In this document: positions 43,387 to 53,945 of the stretch, piece by piece
Layout of the letters: each line of letters begins with the position of its first letter
How positions within the stretch are numbered: position 1 is the stretch's first letter
Assembly: GCF_029953265.1 (NCBI RefSeq)
Contig: NZ_JASBAO010000001.1
Coordinates: 992,001 to 1,056,000 of the forward strand
DNA length: 64,000 nt
From: Commensalibacter oyaizuii
Lineage (GTDB): Bacteria; Pseudomonadota; Alphaproteobacteria; Acetobacterales; Acetobacteraceae
Reading direction: 5' to 3'
Made by a program: the position numbers and the translations under genes
Notes under the pieces: model-generated
Databases searched by the model: none
Seen by the model: the letters and a program-made list of their open reading frames with translations, nothing else
Told to the model about the DNA's origin: nothing

Positions 43387-44595
43387 ATGTCGCCGACCCC
43401 CTCTTCTCCTAATTCTAACCCTTCAGATCAGCCTTCTTCCCAAAATTATCGATGGGTTAAAAGAATTTTTTTATTACTTGCTATTATAGTCATCGTTATT
43501 ATTGCTTATCGTTCAATTTATTCCTTTATTTCCAAACCCAGCGAAGAAACACACGATCGTGCCAAGCCTGTCGCAGTTGCGTCAATTACCAATACTGATG
43601 TTCCTATTATCTTTACAGAACTAGGAACCGTTATTCCTATTGCTAACATTACCGTTCCAGCAAGGATTTCCGGTTATCTACAACACGTCTATTTTACCGA
43701 AGGACAGATGGTTAAAAAGGGTGACTTATTGGCATTGATTGATCCCCGCCCTTATGAAGCACTAAAAGCCCAATACGAAGGCACCTTACACTCTGATATG
43801 GCACTGCTTAAACAAGCAAGACTTGATAATGCGCGATATCAAAAACTGCTAAAACAAAACAGTATCGCCCCAATGACTGCACAAGATCAAGAGTATAAAG
43901 TAGCCCAGCTTGAAGCTCAAATTAAAACAGATAAGGCATTGATTAAACAACAAGAACTGAACTTGATGTATTGCTATATTCGCGCCACTGCAGATGGTCG
44001 TATTGGTATTCGTCAAGTTGATGCGGGAAACTATGTTACTGAAGGGCAAAGTGGTGGTCTAGCAACTTTAACACAAATGACCCCAATTTCAGTAATACTA
44101 ACCATTCCAGAAAACAGATTAAGTATAGTTTTGGACGGATTAAAGAAATATAAAAGTTTAAATGTCGAAGCATGGAACAGCGATAATACTAAAAAGTTAG
44201 CTATCGGATCGACCAGTGTTTTAGACAGCCAAATAGATACTTCAACAGGTACTGTACGTTTACGGGCTATCTTTCCAAATGCTCAGTGGGAATTATTTCC
44301 AAATCAATTTGTCAATGCCCATTTACTTGTTGATACATTACACGATGTTTTAACCATTCCAAATAACGCTATCCAAACAGGACCAGACGGATCTTTTGTT
44401 TACGTTGTGCAACCAGATTCAACAGTTAAACTGCAAAATATTAAAACAGGGTATAATGATGGCGAACATACGGTCGTTGTATCAGGGTTAAAACTGCATG
44501 ACAAAGTTGTAACAGATGGTATCGATCAATTGCGTAACGGGGCAAAAATTGTCGTGCCACAATCGCCCAAAAATACTCAAAAAAATAATCCCTAA
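43387..44595 (+). CDS. mdtA: RND efflux periplasmic adaptor, MdtA-like
   Basis: The 402-residue adaptor has a short Pro/Ser-rich start, one membrane segment (about 26-48), the lipoyl half-motifs (VPARISGYLQHVYFTEGQMVKKGD and RATADGRIGIRQVDAGNYV), a helical hairpin, a beta-barrel (DVLTIPNNAIQTGPDGSFVYVV) and a membrane-proximal domain. It links the RND pump to the outer-membrane factor. It is first of four genes (adaptor, two pumps, outer-membrane factor), the arrangement of E. coli mdtABC plus an own channel. Confidence 0.93.
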   Translation: MSPTPSSPNSNPSDQPSSQNYRWVKRIFLLLAIIVIVIIAYRSIYSFISKPSEETHDRAKPVAVASITNTDVPIIFTELGTVIPIANITVPARISGYLQHVYFTEGQMVKKGDLLALIDPRPYEALKAQYEGTLHSDMALLKQARLDNARYQKLLKQNSIAPMTAQDQEYKVAQLEAQIKTDKALIKQQELNLMYCYIRATADGRIGIRQVDAGNYVTEGQSGGLATLTQMTPISVILTIPENRLSIVLDGLKKYKSLNVEAWNSDNTKKLAIGSTSVLDSQIDTSTGTVRLRAIFPNAQWELFPNQFVNAHLLVDTLHDVLTIPNNAIQTGPDGSFVYVVQPDSTVKLQNIKTGYNDGEHTVVVSGLKLHDKVVTDGIDQLRNGAKIVVPQSPKNTQKNNP

Positions 44596-44634
44596 TACTT
44601 CCTTTTGATGACCATAGCTTTTGGATATATTCTT

Positions 44635-47600
44635 ATGAATCCTTCACGCCTTTTTATCCTGCGCCCTGTAGCAACAACCCTACTCATGCTTGCTATTTTA
44701 ATATGCGGGATATTAGGCTACAGATTTTTACCCTTGTCTGCATTACCAGATGTTGATTACCCAACCATAGTCGTTACAACTTTTTATCCAGGTGCCAGCC
44801 CAGAGGTAATGATGACCTCTGTTACCGCTCCTTTGGAAACTCAATTGGGAAAAATGCCTGGCTTGGATGAAATGACATCTAAATCTTCAGGCGGTGCATC
44901 GGTTATTACCCTTCGTTTCAACCTAACCATGTCAATGGATGTCGCAGCCCAACAAGTACAAGAAGCAATCAACCAAGCCAACAGCTTACTTCCTTCTGAT
45001 CTGCCAACCCCCCCCGTATATGCCAAGGTAAACCCAGCCGACACCCCTATTTTTACACTGGGGATTACTTCTACAACCCTACCACTTACCGATGTTGAAG
45101 ACTATGTTAACACACGTCTAGCAGCAAAAATCAGTCAGATTTCAGGGGTTGGTCTTGTTACCCTATCAGGGGGACAACGTAAAGCATTTCGTGTTCAGAT
45201 GAATGTACCAAAGCTAACTTCTTATGGTATTGATCTGGATAGCGTAAGAACAACAATTGGTAATGTAAATGTTAACTCTCCAACAGGCAGTTTTGATGGC
45301 TCACAACGTTCAGTAACATTGCAGGTTAATGGACAAATTCAAAATACAGATCAATTATTAAATCAAATCATTGCCTATAATAATGGTGGGCCAATTCGTC
45401 TGAAAGATGTTGCCAAAGTCGTCCAAGGCCCCGAAAATACCCAATTACAGGCTTGGGCTAACAAAACACCGGCTTTGATTTTAAACGTTCAGCGTCAACC
45501 CAGTGCAAATGTCATTGCCGTTGTTGATAATATCAAGGCAATTCTGCCTCAACTGGAAAATTCTTTACCTTCTGGTATTTCTATTATTCCCTTAACCGAT
45601 CGCACGACCACCATTCGTGCATCCATTCATGACGTAAAACTAGAACTGCTTTTTTCCATTATTCTGGTTATCAGTGTTATCTTCATTTTCTTAAAGAACA
45701 TTTCTGCCACGATTATTCCCAGCCTTTCTGTTCCACTGTCAATCGTTGGAACAGCTGCAATTATGTATTTACTTGGGTTTTCTCTGGATAACTTGTCTTT
45801 AATGGCCTTAACCATTGCAACAGGCTTTGTTGTTGACGATGCCATTGTTATGATTGAAAATATCAGCCGTTATATCGAAATGGGCGAAGATCGTATGACC
45901 GCAGCATTGAAAGGATCGGAGGAAATTGGTTTTACAATTATTTCCTTAACAATCTCTTTGATTGCTGTTCTGATCCCTCTTTTGTTTATGGGGGATGTTA
46001 TTGGACGCCTATTTTATGAATTTGCTGTAACTTTATCAGTAACTATCATTATTTCAGCCATTGTTTCCTTGACGTTGGTGCCCATGTTATGTGCCAGAAT
46101 GCTGCAAGAACACAATTCTGAGCAAAAAGAACATTTCTTTGATCGTATTATTCATAAAGTTATTCAAGCATATGATAAAGGGTTACAATTCGTTTTCAGA
46201 CATCAGCCTGCCACCTTAGCTGTTACCTTTGCTTCGTTACTGCTGACAATCGGCCTTGCATACTATATTCCAAAGGGATTTTTCCCTGAACAAGATAATG
46301 GAATTTTACAAGGTATGTCTGTTATGTCCCAGACATCATCTTTGCAAGCAGTCTCTAAAAAACAGCAACAATTAGCAGATGTTATTCTAAAAGACCCCGA
46401 CGTTGTCAGTATATCGTCTTTCATTGGAATTGATGGGCAAAACATGACTGTCAATCAAGGGCGCTTTTTGATCAATCTTAAACCCCGTCACGACCGCAGT
46501 GAAACCGCAGCAGAAATCGCACAGAGAATTATCAAAGCCTCTCAAAAAGTCATTGGAACAAAACTATATCTGCAACCTGTGCAAGATCTATCTTTAGAAA
46601 CTTCATTCACCGCAACACAGTATCAATTCTTGTTGGAAAATCCTGATTATAATCAGTTTAAAATCTGGGTTCCTAGAATTATTGAAAGATTAAAAAAAGA
46701 ACCGATTTTAACAGACGTAACCTCTGACCTATTGGCAGAAGGATTGGTTGCAAACGTAATTTTAGATCGTGCAACAGGGGCACGTTATTCAATTACCCCT
46801 CAAACAATTGACAACGTATTGTATGATTCATTTGGCCAACGTCAGATTTCAACAATTTATACGCAATCAAATCAATACCGAATTATTCTAGAAGCAGATC
46901 CGAAATTTCAAAAGCAAATCAAATCTCTAAGTCAGCTTTATTTACCAGGAATCAGCGGGAATTCTTCCTCTGATAATACCAGTGGCCCAACCCGTAAACC
47001 CACAGCAGGATTAGTACCACTGCTTGGGGTAACGCGGGTTGAAAATGGCACTGCTCCGCTTTTAATTACACATTTCAAACAATTCCCCGCCACAACTATT
47101 TCCTTTAATATTGTCAAGCATGCATCTTTGGGTGAAGCGACACGAACGATTAACAAAATTGAAAAAGAATTAAATTTACCCAGCAGTTTTGTTACCAATT
47201 TCCAAGGAATTGCCGCAGCTTTTGAAAAAAGTCTTAAAAATGAGCTTTTTCTAGTAATCGCAGCGGTCGTTGCTGTCTATATTGTTTTGGGCATTTTATA
47301 CGAAAGCTTTATCCACCCTATTACCATTTTATCTACGCTACCCTCGGCCGCTATTGGTGCTTTGTTTGCTTTATGGATTGATGGCAGTAATTTAGATATT
47401 ATGGGTATCATCGGAATTGTTTTGTTGATTGGTATTGTCAAAAAAAATGCCATTATGATGATCGATTTTGCACTGGAAGCCGAAAGAAAAGAACATAAAA
47501 CCCCCTTAGAAGCTATACATCAAGCAGCATTATTGCGGTTTCGTCCTATTTTAATGACAACTTTGGCTGCCATGCTTGCAGCGGTTCCCATGATGGTTGG

Positions 47601-47793
47601 GACTGGTACGGGATCAGAGCTACGCCATCCATTAGGGGTCTGTATCTTTTGGGGATTAGTAGCAAGCCAATTATTAACTTTATTTACAATCCCTGTTGTC
47701 TATTTATATATGGAAAAATTCAGCCTTTGGACCCGTAAACGTGTTGTTTCCAAATATAGACAAAAACAGTTGGAGCGCAGAGCTGGACAATGA
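44635..47793 (+). CDS. mdtB: RND multidrug efflux pump subunit, MdtB-like
   Basis: The 1052-residue proton-driven pump has 12 membrane helices and two large periplasmic loops. It closely follows E. coli MdtB: PSRLFILRPVATTLLM at the start, PVDYPTI-like VDYPTIVVTTFYPGASP, SQISGVGLVTLSGGQR, and the helix-4 proton-relay motif GFVVDDAIVMIENISRY. MdtB and MdtC form a heterotrimer in E. coli; two MdtB per MdtC is the accepted ratio. I start at 44635, which gives the family N-terminus and has GGAT upstream; an in-frame TTG/ATG at 44605/44608 would add ten unlikely residues. Confidence 0.94.
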   Translation: MNPSRLFILRPVATTLLMLAILICGILGYRFLPLSALPDVDYPTIVVTTFYPGASPEVMMTSVTAPLETQLGKMPGLDEMTSKSSGGASVITLRFNLTMSMDVAAQQVQEAINQANSLLPSDLPTPPVYAKVNPADTPIFTLGITSTTLPLTDVEDYVNTRLAAKISQISGVGLVTLSGGQRKAFRVQMNVPKLTSYGIDLDSVRTTIGNVNVNSPTGSFDGSQRSVTLQVNGQIQNTDQLLNQIIAYNNGGPIRLKDVAKVVQGPENTQLQAWANKTPALILNVQRQPSANVIAVVDNIKAILPQLENSLPSGISIIPLTDRTTTIRASIHDVKLELLFSIILVISVIFIFLKNISATIIPSLSVPLSIVGTAAIMYLLGFSLDNLSLMALTIATGFVVDDAIVMIENISRYIEMGEDRMTAALKGSEEIGFTIISLTISLIAVLIPLLFMGDVIGRLFYEFAVTLSVTIIISAIVSLTLVPMLCARMLQEHNSEQKEHFFDRIIHKVIQAYDKGLQFVFRHQPATLAVTFASLLLTIGLAYYIPKGFFPEQDNGILQGMSVMSQTSSLQAVSKKQQQLADVILKDPDVVSISSFIGIDGQNMTVNQGRFLINLKPRHDRSETAAEIAQRIIKASQKVIGTKLYLQPVQDLSLETSFTATQYQFLLENPDYNQFKIWVPRIIERLKKEPILTDVTSDLLAEGLVANVILDRATGARYSITPQTIDNVLYDSFGQRQISTIYTQSNQYRIILEADPKFQKQIKSLSQLYLPGISGNSSSDNTSGPTRKPTAGLVPLLGVTRVENGTAPLLITHFKQFPATTISFNIVKHASLGEATRTINKIEKELNLPSSFVTNFQGIAAAFEKSLKNELFLVIAAVVAVYIVLGILYESFIHPITILSTLPSAAIGALFALWIDGSNLDIMGIIGIVLLIGIVKKNAIMMIDFALEAERKEHKTPLEAIHQAALLRFRPILMTTLAAMLAAVPMMVGTGTGSELRHPLGVCIFWGLVASQLLTLFTIPVVYLYMEKFSLWTRKRVVSKYRQKQLERRAGQ

Positions 47794-50700
47794 ATATATC
47801 CAAGCCCTTTATCCAACGTCCAATCGGCACAATGCTATTAACCTTAGCATTGATTTTAAGCGGTATTTTAGGATATCGAATGCTGCCAATTGCGGATTTA
47901 CCCAACGTGGACTTCCCCGTTATATTGGTCAGAGCCCAACAAGCAGGTGGCACACCAGAAGAAGTTGCAACCTCTATTGCTGCCCCTCTTGAAAAGCGTT
48001 TGGGACAAATTCCTGGGACGAATGAAATGACGTCTCAATCCACCCAGGGGCAAGTCAGAATCATTATGCAATTTGACCTGTCCAGGGATATCAATAGCGC
48101 AGCCAAAGATGTCCAGGCCGCATTGCAGGCAGCACGTGCTGATCTACCAACATCAATGCGTTCCAACCCGTCCTACTTTAAAATGAATCCTGCCGAAGCC
48201 CCTATTATGGTTATGGCGGTCACTTCTAAAACAAAAACTCTGGCACAACTTTACGACTATACAACAAACGTATTACAACAACAGCTTTCTGCCATTGATG
48301 GTGTGGGACAGGTGGAAATAGGGGGAAGCTCACTGCCTGCCGTCCGTGTGGAACTTAATCCCCTGCCTCTTTTTAAATACGGGATTGGCTTTGAGGATAT
48401 TCGTGCAGCCCTTGCCTCGACTAATGCACATACCCCCAAAGGTTTCATCGATGATGGGGACAAACGATACGAGCTGTCCACAAACGATCAGGCAACCAAA
48501 GCAAAAGATTACGAAAATCTTGTTATTGCCTATCGCAATAATGCGCCTGTTATGTTGAAGAATGTCGCAACTATTCAAGATAGTGTAGAGGATTTACATA
48601 ATGCAGGCCTATATAACAAAGAGCCCTCAATTATTGTAATTATTTTTCCCCAAGCTGGGGCGAATGTTATTGAAACAACAGATGCAGTTCATGAAAAGCT
48701 GCCTCAGTTAAAAGCATCTATGCCACCCGATATTGATGTACATATTGCTATTGATCGGTCTTTGACCATTCGCGCCTCTTTGGCTGATACACAAATGACA
48801 TTGATATTATCTGTGGTTCTTGTTATCGCAGTTGTGTTGGTTTTCTTACGTAATTTACAAGCACTGATTATACCTGCCATTGTTGTTCCAACTTCGATTA
48901 TTGCAACCTTTGCGGTGATGGAACTTTTGGGATTTTCATTAAATAACTTTTCCTTAATGGCTTTGACTATCTCTACGGGATTTGTCGTTGATGATGCCAT
49001 CGTTGTTTTAGAGAATATTAATCGCCACATCGAAACAGGAATCTCGCCCAAAAGAGCAGCTTTGTACGGGGCAAAAGAAGTATCATTTACAGTTGTTTCC
49101 ATTACGATTTCTCTGATTGCAGTGTTCATACCCATTTTATTTATGGGGGGGCTAATGGGGCGTTTGTTCCATGAATTTGCCATGACCCTGACTATTACAT
49201 TATTGGCGTCGATGATTTTATCATTAACTTTGACGCCAATGATGTGCGCCTATATGCTTCATCGACCCATTCCTAAAAAACCAGATGCTTCTTTGACGTT
49301 TTGGGAAAAGATAGACTTGTTTTGTGAAAAAGTTCTGAACAGTTTTGCAGATTTTTATCAAAATACCTTGCAAACAGCCTTAAAGCATCCTGTACTTGTT
49401 GCGTTATCTATCCCTGCAACCATTGTCTTGATGATATTCTTATTTATAACAATGCCAAAAGGGTTTTTTCCTGATCAAGACACAGGGATATTAATTTGTC
49501 ACCTGCAAGGCGACCAATCAATCTCTTTCCAAAACATGAAACAAAAAATTATTGAAGTACAAAAAACTGTTTTGGAAGATCAAGACGTTCAATCCATTTC
49601 AGCATTTACAGGTGGAAGAGCCGTTAACCAAGGTAGCGTTTTTATCCAATTAATTGATAAAAAAGATCGCACAGATTCAATTCATACAACTATAGCACGG
49701 TTGTCAAAACGATTAAAAAATTTAGTTGGTGCTGAATTTTATATTACCATTCCTGGATTCGTACGCTCAGGTGGACGTTCTAGTAATGCAACCTATCAAT
49801 ACACACTACAAAGTGACTCTTCTAAAGAACTTTATGACTGGATGCCTAAATTAATCAAAGCACTACAACAACATCCTAACATTATTACCGACGTCTCTTC
49901 CGACGTTCAACAAGGTGGTGAGGCAATTGATGTAGATTTACTAAGAGATACCGCCCCTCGTTATCAAATAACCCCTCAACTTATTTCTAATACTTTGTAT
50001 GACGCTTTTGGACAAAGAGCAGCATCCATCATCTATAATCCACTAAATCAATATCGCGTTATCATGGAAGTGGATCCAGATATTGCACAAAATTCAAATA
50101 TTTTAAGACAAATGTGGGTTAGTACCTCAGGGGGAACCCCTGGTGGTGGCATGACATCAAACACTATTCGCGTTTCAACCAACCAAGCCCTTAGTGAAGA
50201 AGAAAGAATCAATCAACAGAACTTTCAAAACCAAATTGCCAATAAACTTGCTGGAGGGAACGGCGCATCCAATGGTTCAGCCGTTTCAACCAGCAGCCAA
50301 ACCATGGTGCCATTATCTATTGTAACCCACCAAAAACCAGCCCTAACATCACTTAGTGTTAATCATCAGGGCGTATTTGTTGCGGCAACCCTTTCTTTTA
50401 ATTTGGCACAGGGAAAATCTTTGAGCGATGCTGTACAATTAATAAAATCAGAAACAGTTCGTATTCATTTGCCCAAAAACATATCAGGCAGCTTTGCTGG
50501 AAATGCTGCACAATTTGAAAAAAGCACAAATGATAATATCCTATTGATTATAGCAGCAATCGCAGCTGTATACGTTACACTTGGAATATTATATGAAAGT
50601 TATATCCATCCCATTACCATTTTATCCACCCTACCTTCTGCTGGGGTTGGTGCCCTTTTGGCATTAGATATTTTCGGACAAGAATTTTCATTGGTTACCT

Positions 50701-51071
50701 TAATTGGCATTATCTTGCTTATTGGGATTGTTAAGAAGAATGCTATCTTGCTGGTTGATTTTGCAATCAACGCCGAACAATTAGATAATATGAAACCACG
50801 TGATGCCATTATATTAGCCTGTAAGCTAAGGTTCCGACCGATTATCATGACCACAATTGCAGCTGCCTGTGGCAGCATCCCCTTAATTGTTGCCAGTGGT
50901 TATGCCAATGAGATTCGTCGTCCCCTTGGGATTGCAATTGTCGGGGGACTGATTATGAGCCAAGCCCTAACATTATATACAACTCCAATTATTTATCTAT
51001 ATATGGATCGTCTACGTAAGTGGCGTCCATTTAAACGTTTTTTTGCAAATAGAGGGCAACAACGTGTATAA
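47790..51071 (+). CDS. mdtC: RND multidrug efflux pump subunit, MdtC-like
   Basis: The second pump protomer, 1093 residues, overlaps mdtB by 4 bases (ATGA). MdtC-type landmarks are PFIQRPIGTMLLTLAL, GILGYRMLPIADLPNVDFPVI, QIDGVG-like IDGVGQVEIGGSSLPAVRVELN, and helix-4 GFVVDDAIVVLENINRH. A low-complexity insert (about 785-845, rich in Gly, Ser, Asn and Gln) sits in the second periplasmic loop and makes it longer than E. coli MdtC. A G7 tract occurs at 49145-49151. Confidence 0.94.
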   Translation: MNISKPFIQRPIGTMLLTLALILSGILGYRMLPIADLPNVDFPVILVRAQQAGGTPEEVATSIAAPLEKRLGQIPGTNEMTSQSTQGQVRIIMQFDLSRDINSAAKDVQAALQAARADLPTSMRSNPSYFKMNPAEAPIMVMAVTSKTKTLAQLYDYTTNVLQQQLSAIDGVGQVEIGGSSLPAVRVELNPLPLFKYGIGFEDIRAALASTNAHTPKGFIDDGDKRYELSTNDQATKAKDYENLVIAYRNNAPVMLKNVATIQDSVEDLHNAGLYNKEPSIIVIIFPQAGANVIETTDAVHEKLPQLKASMPPDIDVHIAIDRSLTIRASLADTQMTLILSVVLVIAVVLVFLRNLQALIIPAIVVPTSIIATFAVMELLGFSLNNFSLMALTISTGFVVDDAIVVLENINRHIETGISPKRAALYGAKEVSFTVVSITISLIAVFIPILFMGGLMGRLFHEFAMTLTITLLASMILSLTLTPMMCAYMLHRPIPKKPDASLTFWEKIDLFCEKVLNSFADFYQNTLQTALKHPVLVALSIPATIVLMIFLFITMPKGFFPDQDTGILICHLQGDQSISFQNMKQKIIEVQKTVLEDQDVQSISAFTGGRAVNQGSVFIQLIDKKDRTDSIHTTIARLSKRLKNLVGAEFYITIPGFVRSGGRSSNATYQYTLQSDSSKELYDWMPKLIKALQQHPNIITDVSSDVQQGGEAIDVDLLRDTAPRYQITPQLISNTLYDAFGQRAASIIYNPLNQYRVIMEVDPDIAQNSNILRQMWVSTSGGTPGGGMTSNTIRVSTNQALSEEERINQQNFQNQIANKLAGGNGASNGSAVSTSSQTMVPLSIVTHQKPALTSLSVNHQGVFVAATLSFNLAQGKSLSDAVQLIKSETVRIHLPKNISGSFAGNAAQFEKSTNDNILLIIAAIAAVYVTLGILYESYIHPITILSTLPSAGVGALLALDIFGQEFSLVTLIGIILLIGIVKKNAILLVDFAINAEQLDNMKPRDAIILACKLRFRPIIMTTIAAACGSIPLIVASGYANEIRRPLGIAIVGGLIMSQALTLYTTPIIYLYMDRLRKWRPFKRFFANRGQQRV

Positions 51072-52617
51072 ACCGTCTTCTCTTTTTCATTTCCTAAGTT
51101 TCAACAGAAAAATCGCAATGCAATGCGCTTCTGCATTGTGTTTATTATCTTTGACCAGCTGTATGATCGGGCCTGACTATCATCGTCCTTCTGCTATTAT
51201 TTCATCAAAATTTAAAGAATTGCAACCTGCAGCAGGCTGGATAAAAGCAAACCCCGCAATGGCATCTTTTGAAAAAGGGGAATGGTGGACAATCTACAAC
51301 GATCCCGTCCTTAATCAGCTAGAAGAACAAATTGATATTTCAAACCAAAACCTGAAACAAGCCGAAGCATCATATCGATATGCGCGTGCATTAATTGATC
51401 AGACACGTGCAGGTTTTTTCCCAACCATGAATATTGGTACTAGCTTCAACCGACAAGGAAATGGTGGTGGTGCACGCAGTATCAATGGCGGGTCGAATAT
51501 AAGTTATCCAATGAGTCAAACGCAAAATACTTATGCTTTGCAAACTGCGGCCAGTTGGGATTTGGATTTATGGGGAAAAATTCGTCGAAACACACAAAGT
51601 CAAGTTGCTGCTGCCCAAGCAAGTGCTGCTGATTTAGCTAATGCGCGTTTATCTTATCAAAGTCAGCTGGCTCAGACTTATTTTAACTTAAGATATCAAG
51701 ATTCCTTAATTGATTTATTGCAAAAAAATGTCGATTTTTACGAGGCTTCGTTAAGGGTCACCCAAAACCAACATAACGCTGGTACTATTGAACCAACAGC
51801 ACTTTTACAAGCAAAAACACAATTACAACAAACAAAAGCACAATTAACCCAAGCTGGGATTGCCAGGGCGCAATATGAACATGCCATTGCAATTTTAATT
51901 GGTAAACCCCCAGCTGAACTCACTATCCCTCGTGGAAGTCTTAGCTCTACGGTTCCTGCCATTCCTGTTATGCTGCCATCAACCTTGTTACAACGCCGGC
52001 CTGATATTGCTTCTGCTGAGCGGGCGATGGAGGAGAAAAATGCACAAATAGGTGCTGCAATGGCCGCTTTCTTCCCAGATGTAACATTAAGTGCCAATTT
52101 GTCATATAGTGGAAACCCTGTTGGTAGCTTAGTGCAAGTTGCCAATCGTATATGGTCCTTGGGGGCTTCTGCATCAGAAAACCTGTTTGATGGAGGTGTC
52201 AGAACCTCTGTCGTTAAACAAGCAGAGGCACAATACGACATGGCCGTTGCCCAATATCGACAGACCGTATTGGAAGCACTGCAAGGTGTAGAAGATCAAC
52301 TTTCAAATTTACGTATTCTTGAACAACAAGCGATTGAACAAAGCAAAGCTGTCGAGCTCGCCAATCAAACCGCAGAAATTGCGTTAAATCAATACAAAGC
52401 AGGAACACAAGATTATACTACCGTTGTAACCCAGCAAGTAACATCTTTAAGTAATCAACAGACTTTGATTGGTGTTCAACAACAAAGAATGGTTGACAGC
52501 GTTTTACTTATTCAAAATCTAGGGGGGGGATGGAATGCCGATCGTCTGCCTAGCCGATCTTCTTTAACATCGAATTTACCATTCGTCCCCCCTATCCTGC
52601 AAAAAAATAAAAACTAA
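51064..52617 (+). CDS. Outer-membrane efflux lipoprotein (NodT/OprM type)
   Basis: The TolC-fold channel of the mdtABC-type pump. A lipobox L-T-S-C (Cys33) is followed by MIGPDYHRP, the NodT/OprM hallmark, and two OEP repeats with LLQRRPDIASAERAMEEKNAQIGAAMAAFFP typical of the family. I place the start at GTG 51064, which overlaps the mdtC end by 8 bases and has AGAGGG 7 bases upstream; the first ATG (51118) would cut the signal peptide short and has no ribosome site. A G8 tract (52522-52529) lies near the 3' end. Confidence 0.92.
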   Translation: MYKPSSLFHFLSFNRKIAMQCASALCLLSLTSCMIGPDYHRPSAIISSKFKELQPAAGWIKANPAMASFEKGEWWTIYNDPVLNQLEEQIDISNQNLKQAEASYRYARALIDQTRAGFFPTMNIGTSFNRQGNGGGARSINGGSNISYPMSQTQNTYALQTAASWDLDLWGKIRRNTQSQVAAAQASAADLANARLSYQSQLAQTYFNLRYQDSLIDLLQKNVDFYEASLRVTQNQHNAGTIEPTALLQAKTQLQQTKAQLTQAGIARAQYEHAIAILIGKPPAELTIPRGSLSSTVPAIPVMLPSTLLQRRPDIASAERAMEEKNAQIGAAMAAFFPDVTLSANLSYSGNPVGSLVQVANRIWSLGASASENLFDGGVRTSVVKQAEAQYDMAVAQYRQTVLEALQGVEDQLSNLRILEQQAIEQSKAVELANQTAEIALNQYKAGTQDYTTVVTQQVTSLSNQQTLIGVQQQRMVDSVLLIQNLGGGWNADRLPSRSSLTSNLPFVPPILQKNKN

Positions 52618-52622
52618 CTTAT

Positions 52623-52660
52623 ATAAAAGCCCTTTATTTTAATTGATAAAAGGCTTTTAT
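52623..52660. terminator. Bidirectional terminator between the efflux operon and the MFS gene
   Basis: ATAAAAGCC (52623-52631) pairs with GGCTTTTAT (52652-52660), and an inner TTTAT/ATAAA pair extends the stem past a single mismatch. It fills the 44-base space between two convergent stops and has T-rich arms in both directions. Confidence 0.8.
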
Positions 52661-52661
52661 T

Positions 52662-53831
52662 TTACAATGTGCTCTCTAATCTAATAGAGCGTAAATAAGA
52701 AAATAATGCTAAAGCAAAAGCAGCAATAGATAATAATCCACCTGCAAAATTAGGCGATGCATATCCAAAATTATGCATAATTACCAGTCCCCCGATCCAT
52801 GCTCCTAACGCATTTCCTAGATTAAACAAACCAATATTAAAGGATGCAATTAAGTTCGCAGCTCCGGCTTCTTTTGCTTTGGTCATTACTAAATGCTGAA
52901 TGGGCGATACAGTTGCAAAACCAAATGCTGCAATAAAAAACACACACAAAATAACAATAATTTTGGAATAAGCCATAAAATATAAAATGAACAGGGCAAA
53001 AGCTTGCAATATTAGACTGGAAAGTAAAAGAGGCATCAACGACTTATTGGCCAATTTTCCACCTAATAAATTTCCAATACATAAACCCAGTCCAAAAACA
53101 AATAAAATCCACGCAACCGCAGACTCGTGAAATCCTGCAACCTTTGTGACAACGGGTGCGATATAAGTTATCGATGTAAAAAATGCCCCTGGTCCTAAAA
53201 CAGTTATTCCCATCGCAATTAGAACATCCATATCTTTAAACACAGCCAGTTCCTGTCGGATATTCAATTCTATAGCTTTGTCTGGATGAATATCATTAGG
53301 GACAAATTTGATCACAGCCATTAACGCAATAATACCAATCAATGTAATCATATAAAATACGGAGTGCCATGAAACTTGATATCCCAAGTATGTCACCAAA
53401 GGCGTTCCAATCAAAGTTGCTAAGGTCAGACCACTAAACATAAAAGCAATTGCTGAAGTTTCTTTTCCCTTACATAATTCAACAGCAATCAATGAACCAA
53501 TTCCAATAAATGCACCATGTGTCAAAGACGTAATAAAACGCCCCACTAGAGTAATCCAAAAATAAGGTGACCAAGCAGTCACTAAGTTACCTACAACAAA
53601 AAAACCTATCAAAATGATAAGCATTTTTTTTTGAGGAACTCTGCCCCCTAAAATGACAATAATTGGGGTAAATAGGAAAACACCTAGCGCATATACCGTT
53701 GCCGCATACCCTGCCCCATCAATTGAAATCGAAAAATCATGGGCAATAAAAGGTAACAAACCGGATATCGAAAATTCAGTAATTCCAATACCGAATGTCA
53801 TAATCGCCAACGCCCATATTGCCAATGGCAT
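52662..53831 (-). CDS. MFS transporter, DHA1 family (YdhP/AraJ-like)
   Basis: The 389-residue, 12-helix transporter strongly resembles E. coli YdhP: FGIGITEFSISGLLPFIA in helix 1, RFITSLTHGAFIGIGS in helix 4, TLATLIGTPLVTYLG (antiporter motif C) and NIGLFNLGNALGAWIGG near the end. The substrate is unknown (sugar or drug efflux in relatives). I start at the ATG at 53831 because a GGAG lies 6 bases upstream; ATG 53843 would add four residues without a ribosome site. It lies downstream of the rplQ terminator. Confidence 0.88.
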   Translation of the reverse strand: MPLAIWALAIMTFGIGITEFSISGLLPFIAHDFSISIDGAGYAATVYALGVFLFTPIIVILGGRVPQKKMLIILIGFFVVGNLVTAWSPYFWITLVGRFITSLTHGAFIGIGSLIAVELCKGKETSAIAFMFSGLTLATLIGTPLVTYLGYQVSWHSVFYMITLIGIIALMAVIKFVPNDIHPDKAIELNIRQELAVFKDMDVLIAMGITVLGPGAFFTSITYIAPVVTKVAGFHESAVAWILFVFGLGLCIGNLLGGKLANKSLMPLLLSSLILQAFALFILYFMAYSKIIVILCVFFIAAFGFATVSPIQHLVMTKAKEAGAANLIASFNIGLFNLGNALGAWIGGLVIMHNFGYASPNFAGGLLSIAAFALALFSYLRSIRLESTL

Positions 53832-53878
53832 AAGTCTCTCCATCAATTGTCAAAAAATTATTTAGACTTTACCCCATA

Positions 53879-53910
53879 AAAAAAGAGATAGAAAATTCTA
53901 TCTCTTTTTT
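53879..53910 (-). terminator. Terminator of the spc-alpha ribosomal operon (after rplQ)
   Basis: A perfect 14-bp stem (53879-53892 with 53897-53910) with an AAAT loop ends in a T-rich arm on the minus strand, ~35 bases after the rplQ stop. Confidence 0.88.
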
Positions 53911-53945
53911 ACTCAAAGCAGTGCTATTATAAATAATTACAAAAC

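Noticed and set aside
48704-49183. Antisense 159-residue open frame over mdtC
   Set aside because: Low-complexity hydrophilic translation opposite transmembrane codons; it is a shadow of a conserved gene.
51738-52241. Antisense 167-residue open frame over the outer-membrane factor
   Set aside because: No recognisable motif and no ribosome site; it lies wholly inside a conserved gene.
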